From Undaria pinnatifida (Eukaryota > Sar > Phaeophyceae > Laminariales > Alariaceae), in contig JABAKD010000029.1 in assembly GCA_012845835.1 (NCBI GenBank), positions 3,568,844-3,632,843 of the forward strand: a DNA stretch of 64,000 nucleotides, given 5' to 3'. Below, piece after piece: positions 48,488-63,100 of this stretch. The notes under the pieces were generated by a model that did not search any database, was not told where the DNA came from, and saw only the letters and a list, made by a program, of their open reading frames with translations. Position numbers and translations under genes: made by a program. The number at the start of each line of letters is the position of its first letter. The stretch's first letter is position 1.

Positions 48488-51100
48488 GTGAGAGGCGGCT
48501 TGCCCTGTTGCACTTCTACTCGTAATTTATTTTAGGGCCCGAATTAACGAGGAACTTGCAAAATCGAATTTCGATTTTTTTTTTTTAATTTCATGAAAAA
48601 TCCACGAAAAATTCAACTTTGGTTCTTATCAAGGAACGGCGCAGTGCGTTCTAGGAAATAAAAAAATTCTAAAAACGCAAAAGGGTCAACGAACACCCGT
48701 GGGCAACGGCCGAGGCGAGCGATGGCTCGCGTCCTCCCCGGAGCGCCGCGGCTAGCCGCAGATTCTTTTGGCCGGCAGCGGCTTGGAGGCTATGGCTCTA
48801 GGTGTCTCTTGGATGGGCTGGCGCCACCCCGCCGCCCGACACGGGCAGCAGCGACGGGGATATAGCTGTCGAACTTCTGAGCGAAGTCATCATGTGGTAG
48901 TTGGTCGTGTAACTTTCGAGGTGCAGGGGGACGAAAAACTGGGTTTGCGGCGGTCTCGGTTGTTTTCGAAGCGTCGCAGGCGGTCTAGGCTGTGCTAAGG
49001 ACCTTCGGAGGCCGCGCTGCGGCTGCTCCGGTGGTCCTACCTCTCGCAATGTTGGCTGCTCGCCTCTCAATCAGCCGACGACATGGCACCAATTCGCGTG
49101 GCCGGCTTCGGTTACACAGAACAAGCCATGTCTGGGTGGACAAACTCCCTAAATTCAATTTCGATTTTCGACAAAATTCGATCGAGAAAGTCTTTTTTTA
49201 CTTCTTTGTTGAATTTGATTTTTCGTAATAATTCTGAGAATGCCTGCTTGGTGATTCATTTCTTGACCAATCAGATGCAAATTAAATTAAATTCTATGAA
49301 AAAAAATCGAAATTCGATTTTGCAAGTTCCTCGTTAATACGGGCCCTTATAACTAATTTTCAAGGACGTCATCCGTGAGTTTGACGAATTTCAGGTCAAT
49401 ACTCATCTTTGCAAGCTGCGTTGTTGGTACTCGTAAAATGTACTATATGAGTGAGTTTTTATTGGGAGGTGTCTTATTTTTTGTCCGCTTTAGCGTATAC
49501 CAGGTGGGATGTGTCAAGAGGCTAGATCGTCCTCAATAGCTCCATGGTTATGACAGCAGTATAACAGCAGTAGTAGTGGTCTCTCCATAGCGCCGGTATG
49601 AACCAGCCGGAAATACCCGCATTCTACCGGCAGTCGGCACTACTCCGCATACTGCCAATACTGGGTGCTCCCATCTGTGCCCGCCGGTTTCACAGGCACT
49701 ATAACGGACAACCGGCACTACTCAAACGACACTATGGAGACTTGTACTTCCGCTCACCGATTTTGGGACAACGGTTGTTGCAGTTCTGCTGCTGTGTAAC
49801 TGCGCGTTACTGGTGGCTGCTGCTACTCCTTGCATTTGTGCTGTGATTTGCCCACCAAAAATACTTTCGGAGGGCCAGACGGCCAATTTTTGTGGCAACC
49901 ACTGCTGTACCAGGTAGTTTGTATGCGCGATATTCCGCAGTTCGCCATAACTCCAGCTTATCGAATTCAAAATCGCACCACCCTGCGATGGACTCTTTTG
50001 TGCTCTCACTACAGCAGTGCGGCAAAGCTAGAGCAGTTTTGGTGGCCTGTAAGCGCCGCGACAGGGTCGCGGAAGGTTGAATAATTGGGTCCAAGTGTGG
50101 TTGAAATTTCTCTTTCATCGTACTCCTGCGGCCAAGTTATCGTTTTACTGGTGTTGGGACGGGAAAGCCGTATCGTAAGTACGAGCAGTAACAAGAAAAA
50201 ACACAATTTATTTTTTCGTGATCTAGCGCTACTACGCTACAACGTGGTGTTTCTGACCAGGCTGGAGTTCTTGTGCAAGGCAGGGTGTACCCTACACTAT
50301 TCTCAGTAGAAAAAAAGGAGACATTGCTCTTATTTTCTTCTAAACTCGGCTTCTTAGCTGCCAGTTTCTTAAAGTGCTTTCGCGTGCTGCTGTATGAGTA
50401 AGGTCTTGCCGAGATATTTCCAAAGCCGCCATTTTCGTGCTGTGCGCCGCCCCTTGTTTTTGGAGAAATCCAGTTGGGGTTTCGTCACAGGGAGGAGATG
50501 TGATATCTTGCATGTTAAACTGCTGTTGAGTACCCCGATTTCAGAGCGCGAATAAGATAAGGGCGTTCGGGACGTAAGAGCTGTCCAAATCGGCATGTCC
50601 CACCTACGCTGAAAGCTATTTATTGCCCAGTACCTGGTACAAGACAAGAACAAATGCGTGCTAATGGTTCACCTTTTTGGAACTCCAAGTTTTTTCCACA
50701 CTAGTTTCAGGTCATTTGTCCCCGAAAAACGTGGTTGCAGCCCCGAAAAACGTGGTTGCAGCGCATGTTTCGGTTTTCACGGGGTGCGCTTAACCCGGGT
50801 ACCCATTGCATGTATGTTGCTGACGCGCCCCCCCCACCCTCTCGCCACCCTGACTGACCCTGTTCTTGCTTGGGGCAGCCCAGAAGGAACCGGAGTAATT
50901 GCTGGCACCATGTTCCTGATTTGCGTGGTGATATTGCAGCTGTTCTACGGCAGAGACTCTGCGGACAAGGTGAGCGCTGGCGCTCGAAGTCGGATAATTT
51001 CTCCCCATCCCCTCTCCCCCACTCCTCGCTTCCGCGTCCTGTGTTGGTGGTAGGAGTACGGACGTCAATGTCAGCTCTTGGTGGCCGTTGTTGTTGTTGG

Positions 51101-51182
<82 letters not shown>

Positions 51183-54100
51183 CTCGGTATCGACGTGCGG
51201 GAACGCGAGCGGGAACTATCGTGACTGCCGGCTGCTATGCCAAGGTCGCCTAACATTCAAGTCATGCGGTCACATCTCCTGGATACTGGCGACAGACATT
51301 TCTTGTTCTTATTCTTGTCACGAAATATTTATAACACCAGGCCGTTTTTGTTTGCCTGGCAGATGGTGGACTACCTGTCGGCGCTCTTGTCGATCTGCTT
51401 CATGACCTTCCTCGGTTTCACTGACGACGTGCTCGACCTCCCTTGGCGGTGAGAAGGAAGGTTGGAATGTTGCTACGAGTCGTGTGTTGGAGGTACCGTT
51501 TGCGCTGCCACTGCCGTTGCTAGTGCTGTTGCTGCTGCAGAGAGGTACTGGAGTGTGTTCCTATTCACACTGCTATCAATACTCTACTGCTGTTGCTACT
51601 GCTGCTGCTACTGTAGTCCAGGGTGGTACTGAACTGCTCCTATTAGTACTGCTATACTGCAGCTGTTACTGGCACTATAGATTTTTGATATTTTTACTGG
51701 CTGTTGCTACTGCCGCTGGTAATATGCATTTTTCCTTCTCGTTACTGGCTGTTGCCACTGCTGCTGGTACCATATGTTTTTTGTTCTCGTAACCGTAAAG
51801 TTGTTATTTTTCTTTCTCGCCGCCACTCGGCATTTTCGTTTTTGTTGTTGTTTCTTAGTGTAAGACTGTTTTCTTTCTCTTCCTTCTTCCCTCCCCCTTT
51901 TTCTAAGGTATAAGCTTCTGCTACCGACGGTGGCGACCCTTCCCCTTCTCTGTGCCTACGATGGCAGTACGTCGGTAGTTGTACCCAGGTGAGCGTTGGG
52001 GAAACGAAAAGGCGTAAATCTGCGTGAACAGATTATTCCGTGGACTTTGAGGTTCCGCCGAGGGTGCGCGACAAACAAGAAAAATTACATGACACTGCTA
52101 ACAAAATCAAGATCAGAAACAACACAGGGAGGTGGGGAGTCGGTATATATTAAGAAACAGCCGTTTTTTAAACAGTTTGTTTTCTTGGTTTTGGTGTACC
52201 CCCCCTCCGCCCCTTAGAGGTATTGCTGCATGGGTGAACGCCCCCCCCCTCCCCCCCCCCCTTCCCCCCGCCGAGGTAGAGGCGCGAATCTGCGTGAGTT
52301 TCCGTCACCTTTGAAACGCCGAGGGTGCTATAGTAGTGAAAATGGCATGGCACGGCTAAGACCAGAACGAAAAACAATCCAAAGGGCTGGAATTCGATAT
52401 GCATTAATAATAATCCATTTTTAAAAATATTTTGCTCACTTGGTTTTGTTATAACCTCCCCCCTGGCTAGGTATTGCTGCCTGGGCGAACGCCCCTCGCC
52501 CCCCCCCCCCCCGCCCCATAAGGTGCCGAATTCGTCCTCACAAGTACTTCTTGGTAGCGTGTTGCTCACCTTTCATGCGACTCATTCAGCACCTCGCTTC
52601 GCGCTTGGTGCACGCGGCCTCTGTCTGGTCGGCGAAACCCGACGTGCTCCTTCCCGGCATTGTGCATTGTAGGGATGCGAGGGTCCACTAGCTATGGTCA
52701 TGCGACTACGGCCATGCATGAAATGAGTACACGCCCCCCCCCCCCCCCCCCCCCGCGCTCATATAAGGCCCCGGCTAAGGTACAAACAAGTCCATGGTAC
52801 ATCATATCAATCAAGATAATGAAATAGAGCTGACGTCAAGCAGGGGTTATACGTTTTGCTGGTGGACGATCCCCCCTCCGCTCCCGTAAGGCCCTGGCGC
52901 AAAAAGTTAAGAATAGCGTATAGTGACATATATTACGCCTCGCACATGGCACCGATTGTGAGGTTGCCATACCAGTCACGTGTGCGTGGTGCTTTGTCGG
53001 AATGTCATCGTTGCACAAGGGCCCGACTTGGTTAATGAAGGCTTAATTTGTAGGGATCAAGGTAATGAAATAGAGCTAACGCTCAGAACGGGATGCACAT
53101 CTGCTAGAGGTTCACCATATCCACTGCGCTAGACAAGCAGGGTAACGTTTTATTTGCTTTTTTTTTGCGTTGTTGTTGTCGGTAATCGAGGTACAGTTAG
53201 TAGGGGTCTCCAAGTACGACGTTGGCGTCCCAGGGCAATATGACCGCCTTATAGAGAGAAGCCGCCTTATTCATTCCAGGTGATGGGTGCAATTCCCTAG
53301 TCATGTCAAGCGACTTTGACCGCCTTGTATAGGGATACTGCCTTACTCAGACGGCCTCATTGGGGGACCCCCACTACTGTAGATCATGTTGTACGGGGGG
53401 GAGAACCTTGACTCCGCGCAAGGGGGACAATAATAACGTTGTGTGTATGAGGTAAGGCACCCACGAGGAAATTACATAGTATATCCGTTGCTCTCTGGAT
53501 GCGTCCACACCATAACTGTTTTTCATGCGTTCGAAGCTGTCATCCTTGTGCAAGAAAACACGAACGCTGTGCCGAAGTCCTCATCGCAAGTGGTTTTTAG
53601 TAGGATGTACCTCGCGCTTCATGGGAAGCGCCGACTACCTCACCGCAGTTTGCGCTCGGTACTCGCGACGTCTGCTTGGTCGGTGACAACCCAGCTTGCT
53701 CCCGGTAATATAGAGATGCGAGGGCCTATGGTGGTACGACTGCGACCATGCATGAAATGAGTACGCTCGCTCTCCCCCTCTGCCCACTCTCTCGGTTCCC
53801 CCCCACCCCCCCCTTCCCTACTACCTCGACCCCCTCCCCGCCTACTTACTATCTCGACCGCGCCCCGCTTTCTCCACTATCTCGATATCCAGCCTCCTCA
53901 CCCCCCCGTCCCCGCTAGCGAAACCCGCCCCCCCCCCGTGGTCTTACCCCCCCCCCCGCCACCCTATCCTCACTATTGGACCTCCCCCCTCCCCATTGTC
54001 TCGATCGCCTGTTGCTGCCTGATTAAGGCCGCTGGACCAGCTCATGGTCGCCGGGGGTGGAGGGGCGTTAACGCTCGTTGGTAGAGCCATCTCGTCGGTG

Positions 54101-57100
54101 TTCCCGCTGACTCTACCCGGAGACGATGCAGGAAGGCTTCTCCTCGACTTGGGTGAGAACTGTGGATATGGGACGTGTTCGGTGGTGATGATGGTAGCGG
54201 TATTGGTATTGGTGTTGGTGTTAGTGTTGGTATTGGTGGTGGTGTTGGTGTTGGGGGTGGTGTTGGTATTGGTGTTGGTGTTGGTGTAGATATTGGTGTT
54301 GGTGTTGGTGTTGGTGTAGGTGTTGATGTTGGTATTTGTGTTGGCGTTGGTGTTGGTGTTGCCGTTGGTGTTGGTATTGGTGTTGGTGTTGGTGTTGGTG
54401 TTGGTATTGGTGTTGGTGTAGGTGTAGGTGTAGGTGTTGGTGTAGGTGTTGGTGTAGGTGTTGATGTTGGTATTTGTGTTGGCGTTGGTGTTGGTGTTGG
54501 CGTTGGTATTGGTGTTGGTGTTGGTGTTGGTGGCGTTGGTACCGGTGTTTGTAATGATGGTGGTGTTGCTCCCTTTTTATTCACGCGGGAAATATGCAAT
54601 AAGGCTGCTCCTTGACTAAGGTAGGGTGCTGCGGATATTGAAGGTGTTCAGGGGGCGGTGGTGCTTAACTCGCTTAGAACCGCACCCACAGTTGTGAGGT
54701 TGGGGACAACCTACTGGCGAGTAGACTGGGGTCAATTTTTCGGTGGCATTATTTATATCAGGTTAAGGTTAGAGCTGGGGTTAGTTTTTTCTTCCCCCCT
54801 CAGCGTAAAAGTGTGTAGGCCCGTAGGGTTTCCCTTCTAACTAAAAGCCTTCCCCCCTCCCCTCAACCCTTCGTCCAGGCACGGCGTACATGGTGTACAT
54901 GGGCATGCTGGCGGTGTTTTGCACGAACGCGGTCAATATTTACGCTGGGATCAACGGTCTCGAAGCCGGGCAGGTAGGGGTGTTTTTTTTTTTTTTTTTC
55001 TATTTTTTTTGTCTATCTCATCTACCACCGTACTCCTTGCCCACCACTTACCAATCCATCAACGCCCACAAGTTGACGATAGTTTCAAATGCCCTGTTGC
55101 GCGAGGCCCTAGCCAGAGATATCAGGAGACGGCACTTTCGCCCCTTGACCGACTGACGGCAATTTTTCAACAATTTTCCCTCTGACGGACGGCAATCTAC
55201 TAGGTTATAGTGTGAAACGATCGGTTTGACGGGCTTGACCGCTGGACGTACTTCCCTTGACCGACCGTCTCCTGACATCTTTGGTTCTAGCGACAGCTGC
55301 ATTATGTATTTGCGCTTCGTTCTCCAGCTCCCCCCCTTCGCGTAATTCGGAACCGGCGTCACATGGCAGTCACCCCCCGCCCCCCTGCATAGTAGGGACT
55401 GGTTGGTGAAAACCCGACGTGCTCCGTCCCGGCATAGTAGGGATGCGAACGTCTGTGGTCATACGACTACGATCATGGGCAAACTGAGTACACCCCCCCC
55501 CCTGCATAGTGCGTGCTTTCATTTATATCGCGAGAAGGGGTATGCGTTTTCTTCCCTCGTCGGCTCGATCGTTGACCTGGGCATGCGCATGCTAGGCGCT
55601 ATATGCATGTCAATTTTTGCGCAGGAAAGAAGTTTCTTGGGGGGCGCTCGCTGACGCGAAGTCGGCCTAAAAGGTTCGGCGGTTCACCGCTAGGGGACCG
55701 GGGACGCCAGTATCGCAGCAAATATGTCATGGCAGTTGGCCGGCTCTGCAAAGCGAAATGGTCCGTGTAGGAAGGCGGTCGTCGGGGGGGGGGGGGGGGG
55801 GGGGGCTTCTACCGAGTCGTCCAGCGGCAGGGGTTGCATTGTTTAGGCCAGACGTTTCTGACCGGTTGAGCTCCTCAAAAAATGAACTACCATGGTATCG
55901 GTTAGTGTGATACTGCAGTTTTACTACCATATTTATTTTTTAGATAGCTTGAAAATGCTGGTCGGTTTGCCCGAATGAATGCCTTCGAAGGCATGTTTAG
56001 GTCGGGTGAGAGATGTACTGAGCTCCTTATGCTGAGAGCTCAGAGACTTCTGCTGCACCCGTAGCGTGGGGGTTCTACCTTGAGGTGTATTTTGTCACGG
56101 TGTGATGGCGTTTCTTGGCTGATCACGTGTCACTCGAAGAAGAGATCGGATTTCATGGCAGTGCCGGTGAGGTATTGCTGCACCTGTTGTTGTTGTTGTT
56201 GTTGTTGTTAGTCTCAATATATTTTATTTTTTACTTCATGGCGGCGTAGGCTCCAAGATGATATCTCAGGAAAATATCTAACAATGATAATGCACAAACT
56301 AAAGCAAGTCGTGCATCAGACAGGAAAAAAAATAACCCCCACCCCCCACGGCACTTCGTGCTTTGTGCTGCACACGCGATGTCTGCGTGGTCGATGAATA
56401 CCGTACGTGCTTCGGCCCGGCATTGTAAGGATTCAAGTGCTTTTTGCTTTTTTATCATCACTTTGTACTTTCCAGCTCGACTTGTAGGATGTTTTGCCGT
56501 GCCCTCAGCGATCCTCCGGAGAAATCGTGGTCACAGGTGCCTTTCCTTCTCTCCCCCGGCACGTGTCTTCGTTTTTACCGCGCATTGGGTTCAGCACTCC
56601 CACTTTTCAGCTTGTCATGCTCGCCTAGTTTCATCGGGTTTTTTTTCACTCACGCTCTCGCGCTTTCCTCTTAGTCATTTGTTGAAGGAAGAAAAGTACC
56701 TACGAGCACGAGTATGCACTCGGTAGGAATCGAACCACCTTTTGTATTTTAGTAGGAATGGGATTCACCTACTTCTCCACCGGTGACGCCTGGTCTATTG
56801 TCACGCGACTACGGTTATGCGTGAAATTAAGAAGTATCCCCCCCCCCTCCCTTCCCCTTGCTTTGATCCTGAAACCTCCACCCGATGGTGCAAAACGAAA
56901 CCGACAGTCCTTCGTGGTGGCGTGCGCGATCTTGGCTCACAACGCGCAAGAGCTCCGCTGCGATAGAAACACGGGTGAGTATGCTTATCGTGTCCCACGA
57001 ACATCCAAAGATGATCAATGTCTTGAAATGGCATGGAATAACAATTTTTCACTTGCCGTTCCCCCTCAGATAGTATTTTATAAACATATTTTCAGGACGT

Positions 57101-60100
57101 CAGCTGTGAGTTCGACGAATTTCGGTCATTACTCATCTTTGCAAGCTGCGTTGTTGGTACTCGTAATATACTATATGGGTGAGTTTTTTTATTGGGTAAG
57201 TTTCCTCAATGGGAGGGGTCTTACTATAATGATTAGTGTTGGTGTTTTTACTTCAGGTAGGGAATTTCGAACTAGATCTAACACTAGTAATGCTTTAATG
57301 CACCACCTTATGGTGGTCTGAAGTTGCGGGGAACCATAGTAATCCCCAGGCGTAAACATGGCAGAAAAACACAGGGGAATGTATACCTGGTAGTTTTTTT
57401 GAATGCATCGTTGGTGCTGATTAGTACTGAGTATGTTCTTCCGTAGTAGTATACATACACGACCGCTGCTTGCAATGTGATCGCCGTCTGCAATTGTTTT
57501 GGTGTGTACTGGTGGTGAGATGTGTGCGTTTCGGTTTTAGACGTAACGGTCGGGCGATTGGGAGTGGGGGGGGTAGAGACGCGGCGGAGGTACCGCGGGG
57601 GTGGGCTGGTGATCCCGAGTTGCACTTTGTTGGATGTCCAAGGACCTCCGTAGCATCAAGCCCGCCTCTTTTGTTGTTGAACGCCCTCCGTCCTTTTCGC
57701 CCTTGCCGCTCTTTCTCCGATAAATGTTCTCTTGTCGATGTTGTTTTTTTGTACGTGATCGAAACGCTTGACAGAAAATCACACGTTCTCCGCGATGCTC
57801 CTGCTCCCCTTCATCGCCACCACATTGGGATTGCTTCGATACAACTGGTGAGTATCGCGCTATTACTGTGTTCCAGGTATCGCACAACATCGTACATTTT
57901 TTTTTTCAGTGCAAGTATGGGTTTTATTTGTGTGGAGGCTGTGCTTCGGGTGCACGTGACGGGCTTAGGCCGCAACCTCGGTGATGGCGTCAACGTCTCG
58001 ACCCGCCCCCGGCCCCTTCCCTTAACCCTCCCCCGCCCCCCGCCCCCTTCCATCCTCTTCCCGCCATCTCAACCCCACCACCATTCCACCCCCTCGCCAC
58101 TCGACCCCACCCTCGTCTCCTCTCTCAACCCCCTCCCCTCCTCGTTCAACCCCTCCTCCCCCCCTCGCCCCCCCGCCCCCCCGCGCGCCCTCCGGGATCA
58201 CGCCATTGCCTGATTTTTATCTTGGTGCTAAAAAGTCGTTGGAAACCGCCTCAAATTAATCCGTGGTGCCTTAGGTATCCGGCGAGGGCGTTCGTAAGAA
58301 AAGTGTAAGAGACACGTATTGCTATTTCGTGGGAGTGATCTCTCTCTCCCTCCCCCCCCCCCGTCCCGCCCTCGACCTTCCCTCCCCATTTGGATCCTCC
58401 TATCCCCCCCCTTCCCCGGCATATACACGGCTGTTTTTAGCGGTTACATAGTCCGTTCAAAGTATCTCAATCCTTTTAGAGCCCCAAAATCCCTCCATAT
58501 AGTAACTAGAAGTAAATTTGTCCCCAAGAAGGGTTTCCAATTGTAAAGGCTTTAAAGACGCATGCTACGGAAGAGGTGCATAGTTTTTTTTTCAGGCTCC
58601 TCACGTGAACAGCCCTATACCCTTCTTACGCCGACAGCTAATCTGGGGGGTGGGGTGGAAAGGCTGTACCCGATGAACAATCCAATGGCCTATTAATAGG
58701 CATTTAGTATTCAACTAGAGCTATTCAAAAAAACAAAATGCAATATTCCTACGATTTGGTTTAAGAAGCTCCGTCACTCCGAAAAAAAAGACGGCCAAAA
58801 ATCGCTATACCCTTGAAAAAATTCGGCCAAAAAGCGGTATATCTTACAAAAATTCGGCCAAAAATCGGTACACCTTATACAAATTCGACCAAAAAGAGGT
58901 ATACCTTAATGTCTCCATCATAGCACGCGTGGATGATAGAGGCATTAAGGTATCTCGGACGACGGTGATCGTAGGAGACACGTAGTGCTACTTCGAAGGA
59001 ATATCCCCCCCCCATCCCCCTTCCTCCCCCCCCCCCCCCCCCCGCCGCCGCATGCACTGCACGCCACGCCACTTCTTGACATTTGGTTTGACTGTTACTT
59101 GTCGCATTTCGTGGAATCCACCTCCAATGGTATGCATGGTGTCACAGGTATCCGGCGAGGGTGTTCGTGGGGGACACGTATTGCTACTTCGCGGGAATGA
59201 CCTTCGCCGTCGTCGGCATCCACGGACACTTCAGCAAGACGCTAATTCTCATGTTCTTGCCCCAGGTACTTAATTCGCCCTTTTGCTATATTAATATTAT
59301 ATATCTTTTTGGGGACCCCGAAAATAAAACGCGATCACAACAATCGAGACGTGCGGCCTCGTCAAGAGTCTGGAGTATGTGCAGCCCGAAAATGTACGCG
59401 CAGCAGGATGGGCAGTATCGTGTTCGTAGTGTCGTGCATCATACAACCTCCTTGGATTTGCTGTTTTATCCCCTTTTTATCGTCAGAGGGAAAAGTTGAC
59501 GATGGATGTTGGCGGTTACGGCATTGACCACTGCTGATTAACGATGGGAAAATTGGTGTCCAAACGACAACACTTCAACGACTCGTACGGGACGGGACGG
59601 GCGCAGCATGGTCCTACTCGTTCTACCGCGCGCTCACGGTACTCGTAGACGCTTGGAAATATCGCAATCGTCCGTTTTTTTTGGTCGCTAGATACTATAT
59701 TCAAGAGATTATCAAGTCCCGAGAGGATTTTGAAATATAACCCGTTTCCAAATCCTAAAATTATCCTAGTCTAACTCCAAGTGTTTTGTCTCCATGTCGG
59801 GAGTGCGGTGCTAAACAGGGTTAATAGGTTCTATCCACCCCCCGAAGGCAGCAGCAGCAGCCGGCTTTGCTTCGTGTGGTCTATGCTGTAAATCGTTCAA
59901 TTTTGGTGTTGTCAACGTTTCCCTAGCTGAAGCCCTCAGAAGGTAAATGCTCGCATCGAATGCCCTGGTATGGATGAGGGCTGCTGGCCATGTCGGTAAA
60001 GGCGCACTGACTTTTTGTTTCTGAGGGGGACGGCTTGAGGAGCTCTTTGCTCTTCTGAGGCGAACGCTTGTTTCGAGTAAACTGCGAGGAGGGCAGCCCG

Positions 60101-63100
60101 ATGACCAAGTCCTTGCCCTCGGTGTAAAAACCTTAATTGCAGATTGCAAAACGAGAACGACTTTCCGATTCCGACGACTTTGGTGGAGTTGAGGAGTGGC
60201 GTCGTTTCAGGACAATGTTTTGATCAGAACGTGCTTCCTGCTATCGCAGAACGCGTTCCGCACTCGTTCTGCGTAATTCTGTGCTTGGATGTGGTGTTAC
60301 TGGCTTGCCTTTTTGACTAGTGCTACTGTTTGTGGGGGCCATGTCTCCGGTACAGCTGCACACATTCGGGGATCACCGCAAGGATCTCCCATGCAGGTAT
60401 CATCAATTCACCTGGTCATAATATAAGATCTTCGTTTCTTACCGCACGACTGTGACATCAGGTCTCCTAGGATGTCATCGGTGAGATGCAGATATATATA
60501 TATCCTGTGTATACGAGAATCCCATCATGGAGACTCGCTTGTGATGTACTTGTTGCCTGGTAGTTGTTTGCGTTGCGTTTTTATCAATATGAATGCTGAA
60601 AAATAACCATTCTATGAGTGGTGTGTCTTCCAAGGGTGGTATATAGTTTTTGCCTTTTCGCTATGAATACTACAAAGAAAAAAGATGATCTATCTAACTG
60701 CTGAAAAAACAATCTCTCACCAACTAGGAGTGGTGTGTCTTCAAGCGTGGTATCGTATAGTTTTGGCCTTTTTGCTATGAATACTTGAAAAAGTAATAAG
60801 TAAAAAAAAACTTTGATAGAGGTATACCCTTTTGTGGCTATTTTGTTCTGAATGACGGGGCCCCTTAACCCTAAATCGTGGGAATTTCGTTAATATATAG
60901 TATATTATAAAAATTAAAATACACTCCAGCTGTGAGATCGACTATTTTGTCGAAACTCATCTTTGCAAGCTGTGTGTGATACTCCGATCGCGCGTATTAC
61001 AGGTTGTGCGTCCTCATCAAGGATATAGGTCGGCGACTCCCCTTGCAACTACAGTGTAGCTATCAGGGTCAATAGGGTGATGTTAGTCAGTCTGTGCGCG
61101 GAAACTATAAAACCCGTTTCTGAGGGGGACAAAATCTGACAGCTGTGGAAGAAAATGCATCAGTTTTTCAAGTGAATCCCGTACGTCGAATAACCGGTGA
61201 GGGGAGGGCGGAATTTTTAAGGCCGTGGGGGCCTGATTTTGATCAAAAGGGGGCGGGAGGAGGGGAGGGGAGGGAGGAACAGGTGGGGCAGCTCAATTTG
61301 TGCGTGGAAACTATGAATCCCTCTTGTGGGGGAGGGGGGGGGGATGTGGCGGGGGGGGGGGGGAGGGCTTTAGGTCGCATATATGTAGGGGTTTGCTATA
61401 CGCGTGGTGCTAAGTCTAGGCGATGGTGCGGGTGGTTGGGAAGGAGGGGGCGTTGGGGGCAGGGGAGGGGGGGGGGGTTGCAGCAGTGGCATGGACGGCT
61501 CTAAAAAGATAATGAGGTGATATCCAGGGCGTGGAAGTGTTTATTACTCTGGCGGATTTCGATATTAGGTGGGGCGTTTGAGCAAGAGAGAGCAAAAAAA
61601 AAAGAGAAAAAACAAAAAAAAAAGGGGGGGCGGGGGGGGGAGGGGGAGGGTTTTCAAGAGGTTTAGGTCACATATAATATTAAAACATATATTATATTAT
61701 GTCTCTTGACCCAAAATCGCGGGAATTTCATTAAATATATATACTTCGAGTATATAATATATGCCTCTTAACCCAAAATCGTGGGAATTCCGATTTTTTT
61801 TTTCAAAATAAATACCTGGTATGCCTCTTGACCAAAAATCGTGGGAATTTCGTATTTTTGGTTAAAACAAGTATGACGCTTGACCCCAAATCGTGGGAAT
61901 TTCGTTTTAAAAATAAAAACGAATATTTGTGCCTCCTAGCCCAGAATCGTGGGGATTTCTTTTTGTGTAATGAACAAGTATGCCTCTTACCCCGAAATCA
62001 TGGGAATTTCGTTGAAAATAATAAATGAACATGCCTCTTAACCCAAAATCATGGGAATTCCGTTTTTATTCAGTAAATATATATGCCTCTTACCCCAAAA
62101 TCGTGGGAATTTCGTTTTTTTTTCTTCAGTAAATAATTATTTCTCAAAATGGTGGGAATTTGGTTTTTTTATATAAGTAAATATGCTTCTTAACCCAAAA
62201 TCGTGTGAATTTCGTTTTTTTTTTAAATGAACAAATATGCCTTAATAACCCAAAAACGTGGGAATTTCGTTCTTTTTAAATAAATATATATGTATGCCTC
62301 TTTACCCAGAATCGTGGGAACTTTTTTTTTTTTTTTTTTTATAAATAAATATAGTCGTCGTTTGCCTAGTCCATGGGATTTCTCATCTCGGGTACCGTAG
62401 CACTTTTACCCCCCCCCCCCCCCCCCCCCCCCACCCCCCCCCCAAATCTTAGTACACCCCCCCCCCCCGCCCCTCAAGTCAGGAACTCCAGAAACGAAAT
62501 GGCGCCCCTCAACCGTGTGGCAGGCGTCCGTGTCAGTTCACGATACTTCGGCAAGACTCTCATACTCATGTTCCTCCCACGGGCATTTATCATTTTTCTT
62601 TTTTTTGCGGGTCAAATCGCTTCTCGCGGGTCGGATCAGAACCGGGTGTGACCTGACCCGACCCGAAAGATGTTTTGTAACCGTTTGATAACCTCGTGGC
62701 CCAACCCAACCTGACCCGACCCGGCCCATGGGATTTCGATTTCCGATTGACCGACCCGACCCGACTCGACCCGCGAGTTTTCGAAAGCCTCCTGACCCGA
62801 CCCGCTGGCCGGATGATGCATGACCCGTCAAAACCCCTGGTATTTTTAGCCTGTGATGCCTTTGGGGACGTGATCACACTAACTGCTGTGTTGGGGCAGC
62901 GGTGTCAGGAGGCGGTCAGTCAAGGGAAAAACGTCCAGCGATCAGTCAAGGGTGTCAAACCGATCGTTCCACATTAATACCTAGTAGTTTGGGGTCGGTC
63001 AAGGTACAACGTTGAAATATTGCCGTCGGCCGAGAGGTGAAAGTGCCTTGTCCTGACATCTTGCACACTAGAATCTGGTAGTCTGGCGTCAGTGTAGGTA

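Noticed and set aside
54042-54615. Gly-Val and Pro-Thr repeat frames
   Set aside because: Products of the (GGTGTT)n intron repeat, bounded by well-supported GPT exons.
61690-62350. CRISPR-like regular repeat array
   Set aside because: Units and spacers are both degenerate, spacers are A/T simple sequence, and the setting is a eukaryotic intron.
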